Below are positions 8,582-17,086 of a DNA stretch of 64,000 nucleotides, piece after piece; position 1 is the stretch's first letter; the number at the start of each line of letters is the position of its first letter. Below the pieces are notes generated by a model. The model was not told the origin of the DNA, ran no database searches, and saw only the letters and a program-made list of their open reading frames with translations. The position numbers and the translations under genes are program-made. The stretch comes from Betaproteobacteria bacterium (GTDB lineage Bacteria > Pseudomonadota > Gammaproteobacteria > Burkholderiales > SG8-41), in contig JACPTK010000024.1 of the NCBI GenBank assembly GCA_016192825.1, positions 1-64,000 on the forward strand. The letters are read 5' to 3'.

Positions 8582-8959
8582 TTCGAGTCCTGGGGTCTCC
8601 GCCCGCTGATCGGCAACCGGGTGTACGGCTGCGACGACTGCCAGATGGCCTGCCCCTGGAACAAGTATTCGCAAACGACCACCGAGCCCGACTTTGCCGT
8701 GCGCCACTGCCTCGACGCCGCGACGCTGGTCGAGCTGTTTGGGTGGAGTGAGGCGGAATTCGAGAAGAAGATCGCGGGCAGCGCAATCCACCGGATCGGC
8801 TACGAGCGGTGGTTACGGAATTTGGCGGTGGGGTTGGGGAATGCGCCGAAGTCGGAGGGGGTGGTTGCGGCGCTTAACGCGAGAGCAGATCATTCGTCGG
8901 AACTGGTGCGCGAGCATATAGCGTGGGCATTGGCTCGGCATGACGGAATATGCAATTAG
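8582..8959 (+). pseudogene. queG: queG remnant 4 (C-terminal third)
   Basis: After a stop at 8579-8581 the frame reads ESWGLRPLIGNRVYGCDD and CQMACPWNKYSQ, then LVELFGWSEAEFEKKIAGSA, NLAVGLGNAPKSEG and VREHIAWALARHDG, with a stop at 8957-8959. It starts slightly further upstream in QueG than remnant 2 and has no N-terminal two thirds. It abuts the AT-richer cassette that starts at about 8950-9001. Confidence 0.85.
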
Positions 8960-9000
8960 CCAAGCTTGGCCTTTTCACTCATTCGCTCGATACTGCTTGC

Positions 9001-10122
9001 ATGTCGCCCTTCGTCAAAGCGTTCTTCGGCTCATTCTTAGGGAAGATTGTTGCCTCCCTTGTTATTGCGGGAAGCATACTTTCCGGTTTTGCTCCTGAAG
9101 ATCTCGCCAGAACTATGATTGAAAGCGCACCGCTTCTCGCATTTCTCAGAATCATCTTTCTTTCCGTTGGCGCCGTTCTGGCGGCAATGTGGGTTCACTA
9201 CTTATGGGGGCAAACGAAAGCGCCTAATCATGTAGCTACATTTGTTGGCGGAACATCCGAAATAGGCCCGTTATCCCAACCGGAATCGCCAGAATTGCTT
9301 AGGGCGAAGGCCGAACTCGAAAAGCAGAAACGTCTTAAAGATAAGCAAGACCTTCGGCGCGAAGAACTTAGAGTACAAGCTTCGACCAGTAAGGCATCGG
9401 GTGTCTATCTCACAGCTTGGGAAGTTATTCATTATCTTGCTGATGAATCTCAATGGGGTGTAGACAAATCTGCGGAGGTTACGCCAGAAGGGATGCATAA
9501 GAACGTGCAATTAGAGGCGCCGCTAGAATTTCAGAAGAGAGCTTCGGAAGGAAGGGTTACTGTTTATGGGGCCTCTTCTAAAACCGGACATCATGAATCA
9601 ATACCGAAGACGTATTGGATGTCTCACGGCCTCAAGCTCGCAACTATTTACGATTCGGAGGCGACAAGTAAGACAGAACCGGCGACATTTGAAGCGGGCT
9701 TCCATGCCGTTCGTAACGGTGTATTGACCTACTCGGACCTGAAGATAGAGGCATCAGATGTATATCAGACGTGGCCGCGTCGTAATGACGAAGCGGAATT
9801 TGATGCCGCGTTTGAATGGGCCGCATTATCTAGGGAGGAAGCAATAAAGGTTCTCTGGAAATTGAGGAAGGATGGTGTTGCTATTCGAAACGAGCCAGTT
9901 CCGTCTGAACAATTATTTCCCCCATGGAAAGCAAAATACGAAAAATGGAGGAACGATGTTCTTTTAGCGGCAGAGAAGGTTGACGAAAATTTGAGGCCCC
10001 GTCTTGAGGTACTAGATCAACTACGGCCGCCTCCAACGCTACCTGTCATAAATCAAGATCACGCTCTATGTATCACCATCGTATCAGAGATCCTGTTGAG
10101 ACTAAGTGAGAAATTGCCGTAA
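9001..10122 (+). CDS. Membrane-anchored uncharacterised protein, first gene of candidate defence cassette
   Basis: Two N-terminal membrane helices (about 10-30 and 45-70: KIVASLVIAGSILSGF, IIFLSVGAVLAAMWVHYLW) are followed by a charged probable coiled coil (RAKAELEKQKRLKDKQDLRR) and a soluble domain with paired segments (TAWEVIHYLADESQWG, AALSREEAIKVLWKL). The domain recalls uncharacterised bacterial proteins, but no function is known to me. ATG 9001 is the natural start (373 aa). The in-frame ATG 8950 would overlap the last ten bases of the queG remnant; neither has a clear ribosome site. Base composition is visibly AT-richer than the flanks, suggesting acquisition. Confidence 0.7.
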   Translation: MSPFVKAFFGSFLGKIVASLVIAGSILSGFAPEDLARTMIESAPLLAFLRIIFLSVGAVLAAMWVHYLWGQTKAPNHVATFVGGTSEIGPLSQPESPELLRAKAELEKQKRLKDKQDLRREELRVQASTSKASGVYLTAWEVIHYLADESQWGVDKSAEVTPEGMHKNVQLEAPLEFQKRASEGRVTVYGASSKTGHHESIPKTYWMSHGLKLATIYDSEATSKTEPATFEAGFHAVRNGVLTYSDLKIEASDVYQTWPRRNDEAEFDAAFEWAALSREEAIKVLWKLRKDGVAIRNEPVPSEQLFPPWKAKYEKWRNDVLLAAEKVDENLRPRLEVLDQLRPPPTLPVINQDHALCITIVSEILLRLSEKLP

Positions 10123-10161
10123 TGGAGAAGAGTCATCCTTGGTACGCGGAACTCGCAGATC

Positions 10162-10181
10162 GTGAAAATCACTCCGATCCC
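10162..10181. repeat. Repeat C half-site (GTGAAAATCACTCCGATCCC)
   Basis: It matches 22615-22634 at 18 of 20 bases, and the preceding bases are also similar (CGGAACTCGCAGATC versus CGGAACTGGGGGACT). At 22.6 kb it is one arm of an inverted repeat; here only one arm is evident. Confidence 0.65.
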
Positions 10182-10201
10182 ATTTATTCGGGAGATTCGA
10201 A

Positions 10202-10495
10202 ATGGAAAAACCTTGGCAGACGATCGTGAAGGATCCAGATGAGCGAAAGGTGCTTGAGGCTCTTGCTAATCCAGCTTGGGACTTCCGTACGCTGGACGGA
10301 ATTACACGTGACACAATGCTCCCTGAGGCACGGGTGCAGCAGATCATAAACAAGTACTTGTCTCAGGCGATCGTTCGCCCGTCTCCGATCCCAGACAAGC
10401 AGGGCCGTCAGCTATTCACACTGACATCAAGAGAAGCCCCGCTTGGAGAGTATCTAAGTGTGATCCGAAGCTTTATTACAAAAACTTCGTCCTGA
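10202..10495 (+). CDS. Small winged-helix-like protein
   Basis: A 97-aa protein from ATG 10202 with GGGAG about seven bases upstream. The layout (DERKVLEALANPAWDFRTLD, then MLPEARVQQIINKYLSQAIV, then a QLFTLTSR strand) resembles a small winged helix-turn-helix. It could bind DNA or be an adaptor; no specific family was recognised. It lies 79 bases after the membrane protein and 20 before the next gene, on the same strand and in the same AT-richer block. Confidence 0.65.
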   Translation: MEKPWQTIVKDPDERKVLEALANPAWDFRTLDGITRDTMLPEARVQQIINKYLSQAIVRPSPIPDKQGRQLFTLTSREAPLGEYLSVIRSFITKTSS

Positions 10496-10515
10496 TTACG
10501 CGGGGGATAGCTGCA

Positions 10516-10815
10516 ATGGACATACTAGATGGATTTCTGTACGGGGTGTTCGGTGGGTTTTTGGCAGAATTGCTCGGCCTTTTCAAACTGCGGCATCAGG
10601 CAATCGGTTCGTTTCCAGTATGGATCAAGTCACCGTTCTACTGGATCATTACGATTCTAATGATTCTGGCAGGAGGCATACTTGTCGTGGTGTACCTGAA
10701 GTCTGCGTTCGCTTTTAGTGCGTTGATAGCGGTAAATATCGGCGCCTCCGCTCCACTAATTATTGGAACACTGATATCACAGACACCTCAGCCACCCATC
10801 GGAAAGATAAATTAG
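10516..10815 (+). CDS. Small three-helix membrane protein
   Basis: A 99-aa hydrophobic protein with three probable membrane helices: FLYGVFGGFLAELLGLF, FYWIITILMILAGGILVVVY and FSALIAVNIGASAPLIIGTL. A G-rich ribosome site (GGGGGAT) precedes ATG 10516. No family was recognised. Its position directly upstream of the nuclease-NTPase makes it a candidate membrane component of that system. Confidence 0.65.
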   Translation: MDILDGFLYGVFGGFLAELLGLFKLRHQAIGSFPVWIKSPFYWIITILMILAGGILVVVYLKSAFAFSALIAVNIGASAPLIIGTLISQTPQPPIGKIN

Positions 10816-10878
10816 TGAATTAACGAAGGATATGGGGTCAAGCTGCCCCCGATAATTACAGTCAAGGAGGTTGGAATT

Positions 10879-13800
10879 GTGGTTGAACGCGCAACAAATC
10901 TTCCGCGGGCAGCCCAGCAACACATTGGCGAAAGGGAATCGCAGCGTGTGGTTCTAGCGCGATTTCCTGAACCGCCATTTCTCGTTCGCTTTGATCCTCC
11001 GCCAGATTATGGAGTCGATGGCAGCATCGAACTTCAGCGCGTCGTGCCGACAGTTCAGCAGCCCCTTCCCACCGGGAGGCGAGCGTGGTTTCAGCTCAAG
11101 CATACATCCTCATCCGAACGGCTCATCGATGGCACGATCAGTTACTCGATCGCGACGAAGAACATCAACTATCTCTCGGGTTATCCGTGTGCGTTCTATC
11201 TCCTGTTCGTACAAGAAACGGGCGAGGTTCTCTTCCGATGGTGGCGTGACGTCCACGAGGAGTTACAACGCGAGCGACCTGGCTGGCAAAGTCAAAACGA
11301 CGTCCTGATTAACTTCAAGCGGATTGTCGATGACGCTGCCTTACAGGAGATAGCAACCACAATTGACTCGTACGCCGAGCAGGCTGCCCAGCTCTTTGAT
11401 GGGCCCTTCTTCCTTCGTTTTGCCTCCGTTCAGCGAGTGCAACAATTATTGGATCCTGATCCCATATTTGAGGGCCGACAGGAAGAGCTAGGCATGATTG
11501 CGTCTCGGCTGGGTCGGGGAAGCGTCGTCCCGATAGTGGGCGTACCAAATTCAGGGAAAAAGGAGCTCGTGCGCCAGTACCTATGCAAGGACTCGTCGCT
11601 GCCACATCTTGAGCACATTCTTGGGGGGCCTGTGGCGCTTCTTCTTGTGGACGTCGGAACTCACGTCGGACCACGACTTCTCCGCGCGCTGGCCTTTGGT
11701 TTGGGCATCCATAAGCTGAGGGACGGCGATGCAGAAGATCTTGCAACGCAGGAGCGTAACAAAGCGCTTTTGTTCGGGCACGATTGGCCTCTTCGGGCGC
11801 AAGGCCAACGCGTTGTGGTCGTCATCGACAACTGTCATCAATGCATTGGGGACCTCGCCGAACGTCGAGATCTGGAGACGTTCTTAGCATCTAATCCTTT
11901 CCGCTCGGGGTGTGCCTTCGTTGTGTCTAGGTGGGCCGAGATCCCGAGCGGAGGAGGCGACCGGACACGTGAAGCGGAGATCAGAGTTGGTGCTCTGTCT
12001 CTAGAGGAGGCAACCGCACTCATAGATCGACTTGGAGTTGATTCGCGTGTCGGGGAAGCGGCTTTCGAAATGGCTCGCGATATACCGGAGACGAGGTTGC
12101 CGGGCGTGATCAGACAGGGTGTAGGCACGTTCCGAGCTAGCGTCGCAGAGGGCAGATGTCCCGAAACGAGCGAAGGCCTCGTGTACGAACTCTTGCGCGT
12201 GGCGGATGGCGTAATTGACGAAGTGCTCATGGGACTCGACCTTAAGGAACTTCACGCCCAAGATGGAACAATGACCTCATTCTCCACATTGCTCGCAATG
12301 TCAGTGCTCGCCGGTCAGACGGTCAGCCAATGGGAATTACGTGAGGCTAAGTTGCCTGAACCGCCGATCTCAAGACTTCAGCAGATCGGCTGGATCGAAT
12401 TTGACGGAAATGCCTACTGTCTCACGGTGTCGGGACGCCGGTCTTTACGTCGTTATCTACAGCGCTTGGTGGATAGAGAGTCTCTCGCAGACGGTGCCCT
12501 TGGGGCCGTTGCCGAGGCAGTTAAGCGATTGGTCGATTTGATGGTGCGCCGCACCGGGGAGGATGGATTTGATAATGTGGCCCAAGCGCTTGAGGAGGCA
12601 ATCGCTTGGGAACGCGCAAGTGGACTAACCGATACTCGTGTAGATACAGTGCTGGTCCAGTCCCTTCTTCCGTACGTGATAGACGATGTCTTCTTCCCGA
12701 TCCGTGCTGAGGAAGTTTCGCTGGTTCGCGATGAGAAACGCAAAGGCGAACGGCCGGAGGAATTGACATCAGCAATTGCCGAGCTTGTCCTTGCGATACG
12801 GTTTGGTGTCAATCCCGATGAATTTCTCGACCGCCTTCGCGCAGCAGTACATATTGCATCGCTCACACCACAACTTCTCGCTGTTCAACTACGGGCGCTA
12901 GATACAGGCGCGTACCTCGGCCAGCGACGCTACGGCCGCTCGCGCGACATTCTTCGCATCCGGCAAATTCTCGTGCGTCGCCTACAAATGCTAAGCGTGT
13001 TGGAGTCAGAAGACGTGGCGATCCAAAGGTGGTCTGCAAGCTGGATCTTGAACACGGTAGGGCTTTTCTTAGGGGTGGGGGACATGCAATCTGCGCAGCC
13101 AATAGCAATCGAAGCGCGGGGCACGATCGCTCGGCTTCCCAAGCCAACGTCCGCAATGGCTGCAAGAAATCGCTATTGGCTGGAGTCAAGGCTGGCCCAA
13201 ATCGAAAGTCGGCTACAGATAGACGCTAGTAACCGTACCGTAAAGTTACGCGAGGCGTTGGAGGCTGCATTCGCAGGGCTTGTGTACTCCTCCACGGGAA
13301 CATGGTGGGTCCGATTCACCTTGCGAGCAGCGCATCGGCTCTCGGAGGAACTTCGTACTGATGAAGAACGAGATGTGCTGGTATCCGAAATTTACGTCCG
13401 GCTCGCTAGCATCCTAGGTGACCGAGGGAGATGGCCCTTAGCCGTGCGTGTGCTAGCGGGGGCGTACGCTCGTAACGTCGCCGCACTGACCGCCGATCTC
13501 GATCGGCGGTTGGAACAAATCCAGCGTGTTTTGAACGATTTGGAACCGGTCGCGTCTGAAATTGGCTCACTGGCACGCCTCGGAGATACGCGCGCACTTT
13601 TAGTCCTTGCTCGCTCCTATGCTATGGCTACAGCCAGTTCTGAGATGCTAGGAGACTCCGCGACCGCGTTGAATTTCCGCAAGCGTGCCCTGCAGCTGAC
13701 TAAGGAAGCAATCGACACGGTACCCTCAGCCGACGCATGGGAACTGTACCTGCGTCTGACAGACGAGGAAATATCGGGGCTACCCGAGATGGATTGGCAT

Positions 13801-15081
13801 ACGGACTCCCTCAGCGGAAGGCGATCTCCTATCGGTAAGAACCTTCGAGACGAGATAAGGGGGGCACATGCGTGGTTAGGTGAGATATCTATCTGGAAGG
13901 TCGAAGAAGGACGTCTTGCGCTCTGGATTCTGGAGCGCGAGTGGGAAGCTCAGGGGAGCCTTGAACGCTGGGCAGCTGTCACCCAAAATTCAAATAAACC
14001 TTGGGACGAATTGGAAGTGGTCGCCAGGCGACGACTAATCACGCAAAAGCACCGCGAGAGGCAGCGAAAGCTGGATGCCATCGAGCGCAAATGTGAGCCT
14101 TTCCTTGATCTCTATATCACGCGGACGCGCAACGAGGCTCAATTTCAGCGTCTACTGGCAATCTACGGCAACCACGTTCTTGATCCCAGCCCTGTTCTAC
14201 GTCATTTTGATGCGGCCAAACGCTTGTGGCCGGAAAATCTGACATTGGTAGCGGAAGAGGGGCGATTCCAACGATATGTCTGGAACTACCCACGCGCAAT
14301 TATGGCACTTCGCTATGCCGTTGCGATTAGTCCCCAAGGCCGCCAACGCCGGGAGGCAGCGATTGATCTTGTCGAGGTGCTGCTAACAGGAGCGACTCAT
14401 TGCCAACGGCTGCAGTTTGAGGACGGCACCGCTTCGGACCGTGAAAGCCTAGCTGCTGAAGCCCAATTAGTTCTCAGGGAACTTGTCGGTTTCAGGCATG
14501 TCTCTCGCGATGTCGCTATGTTTCGCGACCGTGCCGCTCTGGAGGCCGGGCTCCCATTGGATTGGGCGGCAATTGACCAAGCTTTCCACAAGGTCGTTGG
14601 TGACGTTGATGCATATACCACAACTGTTGTCGAAAATATCGGTGAACTACGTGCGCGCCAGCCTGAGCTACCGGAGCGACTCGCTGAATTAGTCTTGGCC
14701 GAATTTAGCAGAGCGCAAGTGCTGCGAGGCTTAGGATCACTCTACTTGCGGCGCGCTGAGCTCAATGAGAGTCCTGATGCCGTTGAGGACTGCCGGAAAG
14801 CCTATGCAGCATTTCTTGGCTGTCGCGTGATCGAGACGGCCCGGTCGGGTGGTAGCAGAGAGAGCGCGACAACTAGCTACCAACGAGGAAGGGCCATTCT
14901 AGCTGCGGCGAAGGCCGCGCGCAATTTGACGCCATTCCGCGCGCAATTGGAAGGCAAGCAAACGTTGGTACATCTGGCTGAGACGTTATTTGCACGGTCC
15001 GTAAATTTTAGCGTCAATCTTTTCCACGTCGAGGCGAAGAGATGTCAATCCGAGGCCGCTCGACTTCGGAAACCTCAGTAA
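10879..15081 (+). CDS. DUF4365-like nuclease-STAND-type NTPase-helical repeat protein, candidate antiphage protein
   Basis: A 1400-aa protein from GTG 10879, eight bases after a perfect AAGGAGG. Residues about 10-160 match the DUF4365 pattern: GERESQR, then DYGVDGSIEL and WFQLKH, giving the D...E...Q-x-K layout of PD-(D/E)XK nucleases. Residues about 190-330 form a P-loop module (FEGRQEELGM, Walker A VGVPNSGKKEL near 220, Walker B RVVVVIDNCHQ near 312) with a helical C-terminal part. From about 450 to the end it is all-helical repeats. Effector-STAND-sensor order is that of Avs-type and related antiphage proteins (established for those families). The defence role here is inferred. Overall codon use is less GC-rich than the flanks. 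Confidence 0.85.
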   Translation: MVERATNLPRAAQQHIGERESQRVVLARFPEPPFLVRFDPPPDYGVDGSIELQRVVPTVQQPLPTGRRAWFQLKHTSSSERLIDGTISYSIATKNINYLSGYPCAFYLLFVQETGEVLFRWWRDVHEELQRERPGWQSQNDVLINFKRIVDDAALQEIATTIDSYAEQAAQLFDGPFFLRFASVQRVQQLLDPDPIFEGRQEELGMIASRLGRGSVVPIVGVPNSGKKELVRQYLCKDSSLPHLEHILGGPVALLLVDVGTHVGPRLLRALAFGLGIHKLRDGDAEDLATQERNKALLFGHDWPLRAQGQRVVVVIDNCHQCIGDLAERRDLETFLASNPFRSGCAFVVSRWAEIPSGGGDRTREAEIRVGALSLEEATALIDRLGVDSRVGEAAFEMARDIPETRLPGVIRQGVGTFRASVAEGRCPETSEGLVYELLRVADGVIDEVLMGLDLKELHAQDGTMTSFSTLLAMSVLAGQTVSQWELREAKLPEPPISRLQQIGWIEFDGNAYCLTVSGRRSLRRYLQRLVDRESLADGALGAVAEAVKRLVDLMVRRTGEDGFDNVAQALEEAIAWERASGLTDTRVDTVLVQSLLPYVIDDVFFPIRAEEVSLVRDEKRKGERPEELTSAIAELVLAIRFGVNPDEFLDRLRAAVHIASLTPQLLAVQLRALDTGAYLGQRRYGRSRDILRIRQILVRRLQMLSVLESEDVAIQRWSASWILNTVGLFLGVGDMQSAQPIAIEARGTIARLPKPTSAMAARNRYWLESRLAQIESRLQIDASNRTVKLREALEAAFAGLVYSSTGTWWVRFTLRAAHRLSEELRTDEERDVLVSEIYVRLASILGDRGRWPLAVRVLAGAYARNVAALTADLDRRLEQIQRVLNDLEPVASEIGSLARLGDTRALLVLARSYAMATASSEMLGDSATALNFRKRALQLTKEAIDTVPSADAWELYLRLTDEEISGLPEMDWHTDSLSGRRSPIGKNLRDEIRGAHAWLGEISIWKVEEGRLALWILEREWEAQGSLERWAAVTQNSNKPWDELEVVARRRLITQKHRERQRKLDAIERKCEPFLDLYITRTRNEAQFQRLLAIYGNHVLDPSPVLRHFDAAKRLWPENLTLVAEEGRFQRYVWNYPRAIMALRYAVAISPQGRQRREAAIDLVEVLLTGATHCQRLQFEDGTASDRESLAAEAQLVLRELVGFRHVSRDVAMFRDRAALEAGLPLDWAAIDQAFHKVVGDVDAYTTTVVENIGELRARQPELPERLAELVLAEFSRAQVLRGLGSLYLRRAELNESPDAVEDCRKAYAAFLGCRVIETARSGGSRESATTSYQRGRAILAAAKAARNLTPFRAQLEGKQTLVHLAETLFARSVNFSVNLFHVEAKRCQSEAARLRKPQ

Positions 15082-15116
15082 AAGGGGGTCCTCAAGGCGC
15101 TTGGAGGAGGAACCCA

Positions 15117-15173
15117 ATGAAAAATGAACGCCGTCTCGCCGCCCTCGCCGTGGGTCTTGTCCTTGCAAATTAA
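15117..15173 (+). pseudogene. Truncated start of an exported protein
   Basis: A strong ribosome site (GGAGGAGG) precedes ATG 15117, which reads MKNERRLAALAVGLVLAN and stops inside the repeated string AAATTAAAGGGGACG. This is a signal-peptide-like beginning cut off by repeat D. The body of the gene is absent. Confidence 0.55.
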
Positions 15174-15391
15174 AGGGGACGCAAATTAAAGGGGACGAAA
15201 CCTCAGCGAAACCTCAGGGACAGACCCCATTGAAAGGTAATATATATCAATAGGTTGATATAGTTTTCCCTATCCTATTGTCGTTCGCGCCGTTGCTTCA
15301 TTTGTACCGGAGGCGGGGTCAGGTCTTGACCTTATAGCTCAGCCGAGAGAGTTCACTACAATGAAGAAAGGGGACGCACCCCTTTTTCAAG
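15163..15391. repeat. Spacer with repeat D copies and other REP-like strings
   Basis: Contains AAATTAAAGGGGACG twice in tandem (15168-15195), GGGACAGACCCCATT, an AT-rich stretch (15239-15275), the inverted repeat GGTCAGGTCTTGACC and a full D hairpin AAAGGGG-ACGCA-CCCCTTT (15367-15385). No gene is visible. A promoter for the 15392 gene may lie in the AT-rich part. Confidence 0.6.
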
Positions 15392-15667
15392 ATGATCCGC
15401 ATCGTTGTTTTGATCGTTGTCGCTTTCTTTGTTCAACCCGCGCCAGCGCAAAGACTATCGAACGATCAAATCAAGCAGGAAATCATCCGCCAATCCATCG
15501 CGTCCTATCCGGGAAATTGTCCGTGTCCGTATAACACGATGAGGAACGGGCGCCGTTGCGGCGGGAACAGTGCGTACAGCCGGCCTGGCGGCCGCTCGCC
15601 GATCTGCTATGCCTCGGATGTGACGGATGAGATGGTGGAGAAATACCGGAAGCAATACGGGCGATAA
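15392..15667 (+). CDS. Small secreted cysteine-containing protein
   Basis: A 91-aa protein with a signal peptide (cleavage near QPAPAQ) and a mature part with conserved-looking motifs: NCPCPYNTMRNGRRCGG, SAYSRPGGRSPICY and a C-terminal VTDEMVEKYR. I recall the pattern CPCPYN.xxNGxxCG.xSAYxRPGG from small uncharacterised proteobacterial proteins. Four cysteines suggest disulfides or metal binding outside the cytoplasm. The start codon directly follows the repeat D hairpin, so part of its leader derives from the repeat. Confidence 0.75.
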   Translation: MIRIVVLIVVAFFVQPAPAQRLSNDQIKQEIIRQSIASYPGNCPCPYNTMRNGRRCGGNSAYSRPGGRSPICYASDVTDEMVEKYRKQYGR

Positions 15668-15695
15668 GAAACAAGTTCGCTAACAGGAGACGCAC

Positions 15696-15986
15696 ATGTC
15701 CACCTACATCTTGCTTTTGAACTACACCGAGCAGGGGATTCGGACCATCAAGGACTCGCCCAAGCGCGTCAATGCGGCAAGGGAACTGGCCCGGAAGTAC
15801 GGTGCCGAGCTCAAGGATTTCTACCTGACGATGGGTGCATACGACGTCGTCTCGATTGTCGAGGCGCCTACCGACGATGCGGCGGCCAAATTCGTGCTAG
15901 CCCTGGGCGCGCTCGGCAACGTTCGATCGACCACCCTGAAGGCCTTCACCGAAACGGAATATCAGAAAATCGTCGGGGGCCTCTGA
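15696..15986 (+). CDS. GYD-domain protein
   Basis: A 96-aa protein. The core FYLTMGAYDVVSIVEAPTDD contains the G-x-Y-D signature naming the family, and the rest (ILLNYTEQGIRTIKDSPKR, VRSTTLKAFTE) fits the ferredoxin-like fold. Function of the family is not established. AGGAGA precedes ATG 15696. It begins 28 bases after the previous gene and may be co-transcribed. Confidence 0.9.
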   Translation: MSTYILLLNYTEQGIRTIKDSPKRVNAARELARKYGAELKDFYLTMGAYDVVSIVEAPTDDAAAKFVLALGALGNVRSTTLKAFTETEYQKIVGGL

Positions 15987-16182
15987 AGGCGGCCTCGCGA
16001 GGATCCCGATACGAGGCGGACCCGCGAGTCTCCCGGGGTCCGCGAGTCACCCAGGGGTCAGACGTCATTGAAAAGAACAAAACTTCAATGAGTTGATAGC
16101 CACCCTTGGCCTGGTTGTCCCCTCCGTCGTTTGCCTATTGCGCCGCAGGCTGGCATAGTATTACTTCTGGACATACACGCTA

Positions 16183-16198
16183 ATATGGGTACCCATAT
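16183..16198. promoter_or_regulatory. vapBC operator palindrome
   Basis: ATATGGGTACCCATAT is a perfect 16-bp palindrome directly abutting the antitoxin start codon at 16199. Antitoxins of this class bind such sites cooperatively with the toxin to repress the operon. It occupies the place of a normal ribosome site, so the mRNA may be leaderless or use the GGG in the palindrome. Confidence 0.75.
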
Positions 16199-16447
16199 AT
16201 GAAGACGACAGTGGAGATCTCCGACGCGCTGCTGGAGGAGACGAAGAAGATCGCGGCGCGCGAGGACGTGCCGGTGCGCACGTTGATCGAGCAGGGGCTG
16301 CGCCAGGTGATCGCTCAGCGCAAGCAGCGGCGCGGGCCGTTCCGGCTGCGCAAGGCCACGTTCGGCGGGCGGGGGTTGACCGCCGAGGCGCGCGCGGCGG
16401 GGCCGGAGCGGCTGCGCGAGCTCGCTTACGAAGGCCGCGGCGGGTGA
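16199..16447 (+). CDS. vapB: VapB-type antitoxin
   Basis: An 82-aa protein with a ribbon-helix-helix-like N-terminus (MKTTVEISDALLEETKKIA and VRTLIEQGLRQVI) and a basic C-terminal tail expected to wrap the toxin. Its stop codon overlaps the toxin start by four bases (GTGA at 16444-16447), the usual translational coupling of these pairs. Confidence 0.88.
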   Translation: MKTTVEISDALLEETKKIAAREDVPVRTLIEQGLRQVIAQRKQRRGPFRLRKATFGGRGLTAEARAAGPERLRELAYEGRGG

Positions 16448-16878
16448 TCGCCGTTGACAGCAATATCCTCGTCTACGCGCACCGCGAGGATTCCGAGTGG
16501 CACGCGGCCGCGTATGCGAGGCTCGCAGGGCTGGCCGAAGGACGTGGCGCCTGGGCGATTCCGTGGCCCTGCATTCACGAGTTCCTCGCGATCGTGACAC
16601 ATCCTCGAATTTATTCGCCTCCCACGCCGATCGGCGCGGCGGTTGACCAGGTCGATGCCTGGATCGAATCGCCGTCCCTCGTGCTGCTCGCGGAGTCGGA
16701 CGCGCACTGGCGGACGCTGCGCGAAGCGCTGGTAGCCGGCAAGATCGCCGGCCCGCCGGTCCACGATGCACGGGTTGCGGCGCTGTGCATCCAGCACGGC
16801 GTCAAGGAATTGTGGTCGGCCGACCGTGATTTCGGGCGGTTCCCGAATCTCACGGTGGTGAACCCGCTCGTGGGTTGA
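16444..16878 (+). CDS. vapC: PIN-domain ribonuclease toxin VapC
   Basis: A 144-aa PIN domain from GTG 16444. The acidic residues of the active site are in place: D in IAVDSNILVYA, E in CIHEFLAIV, D in PPVHDARVAAL and D in LWSADRDFG. VapC toxins cleave tRNA or rRNA; the target here is unknown. It is translationally coupled to the antitoxin. A partial repeat A copy follows 60 bases after the stop. Confidence 0.92.
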   Translation: MIAVDSNILVYAHREDSEWHAAAYARLAGLAEGRGAWAIPWPCIHEFLAIVTHPRIYSPPTPIGAAVDQVDAWIESPSLVLLAESDAHWRTLREALVAGKIAGPPVHDARVAALCIQHGVKELWSADRDFGRFPNLTVVNPLVG

Positions 16879-16937
16879 GAAAGCATGACCGCAGTCGCAG
16901 ACGAATTCCGGAAAAAGGGGACGCCGCGGGAGCGGCC

Positions 16938-17047
16938 GGGTCGGACCACGGCAAGGCTTTGATTCAGCGGTGGTACATGGTCAAAAACGCGCGATTTGCC
17001 CCCTTAGAACCCACTTTTTCAGGCCGAAAATAGTGCTCTAAGGCTGC
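16938..17047 (+). repeat. Repeat A copy 1 (divergent)
   Basis: Begins GGGTCGGACCACGGCAAGGC and ends in the stem CCTTAGA (17002-17008)/TCTAAGG (17037-17043). It is the most divergent long copy. It lies 43 bases upstream of the 17087 start codon on the same strand and directly after a repeat D string (AAAAAGGGGACG). Confidence 0.65.
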
Positions 17048-17086
17048 TGGAACGCGTAAAAGGGAGCCATCGAGACAAACTTACAT

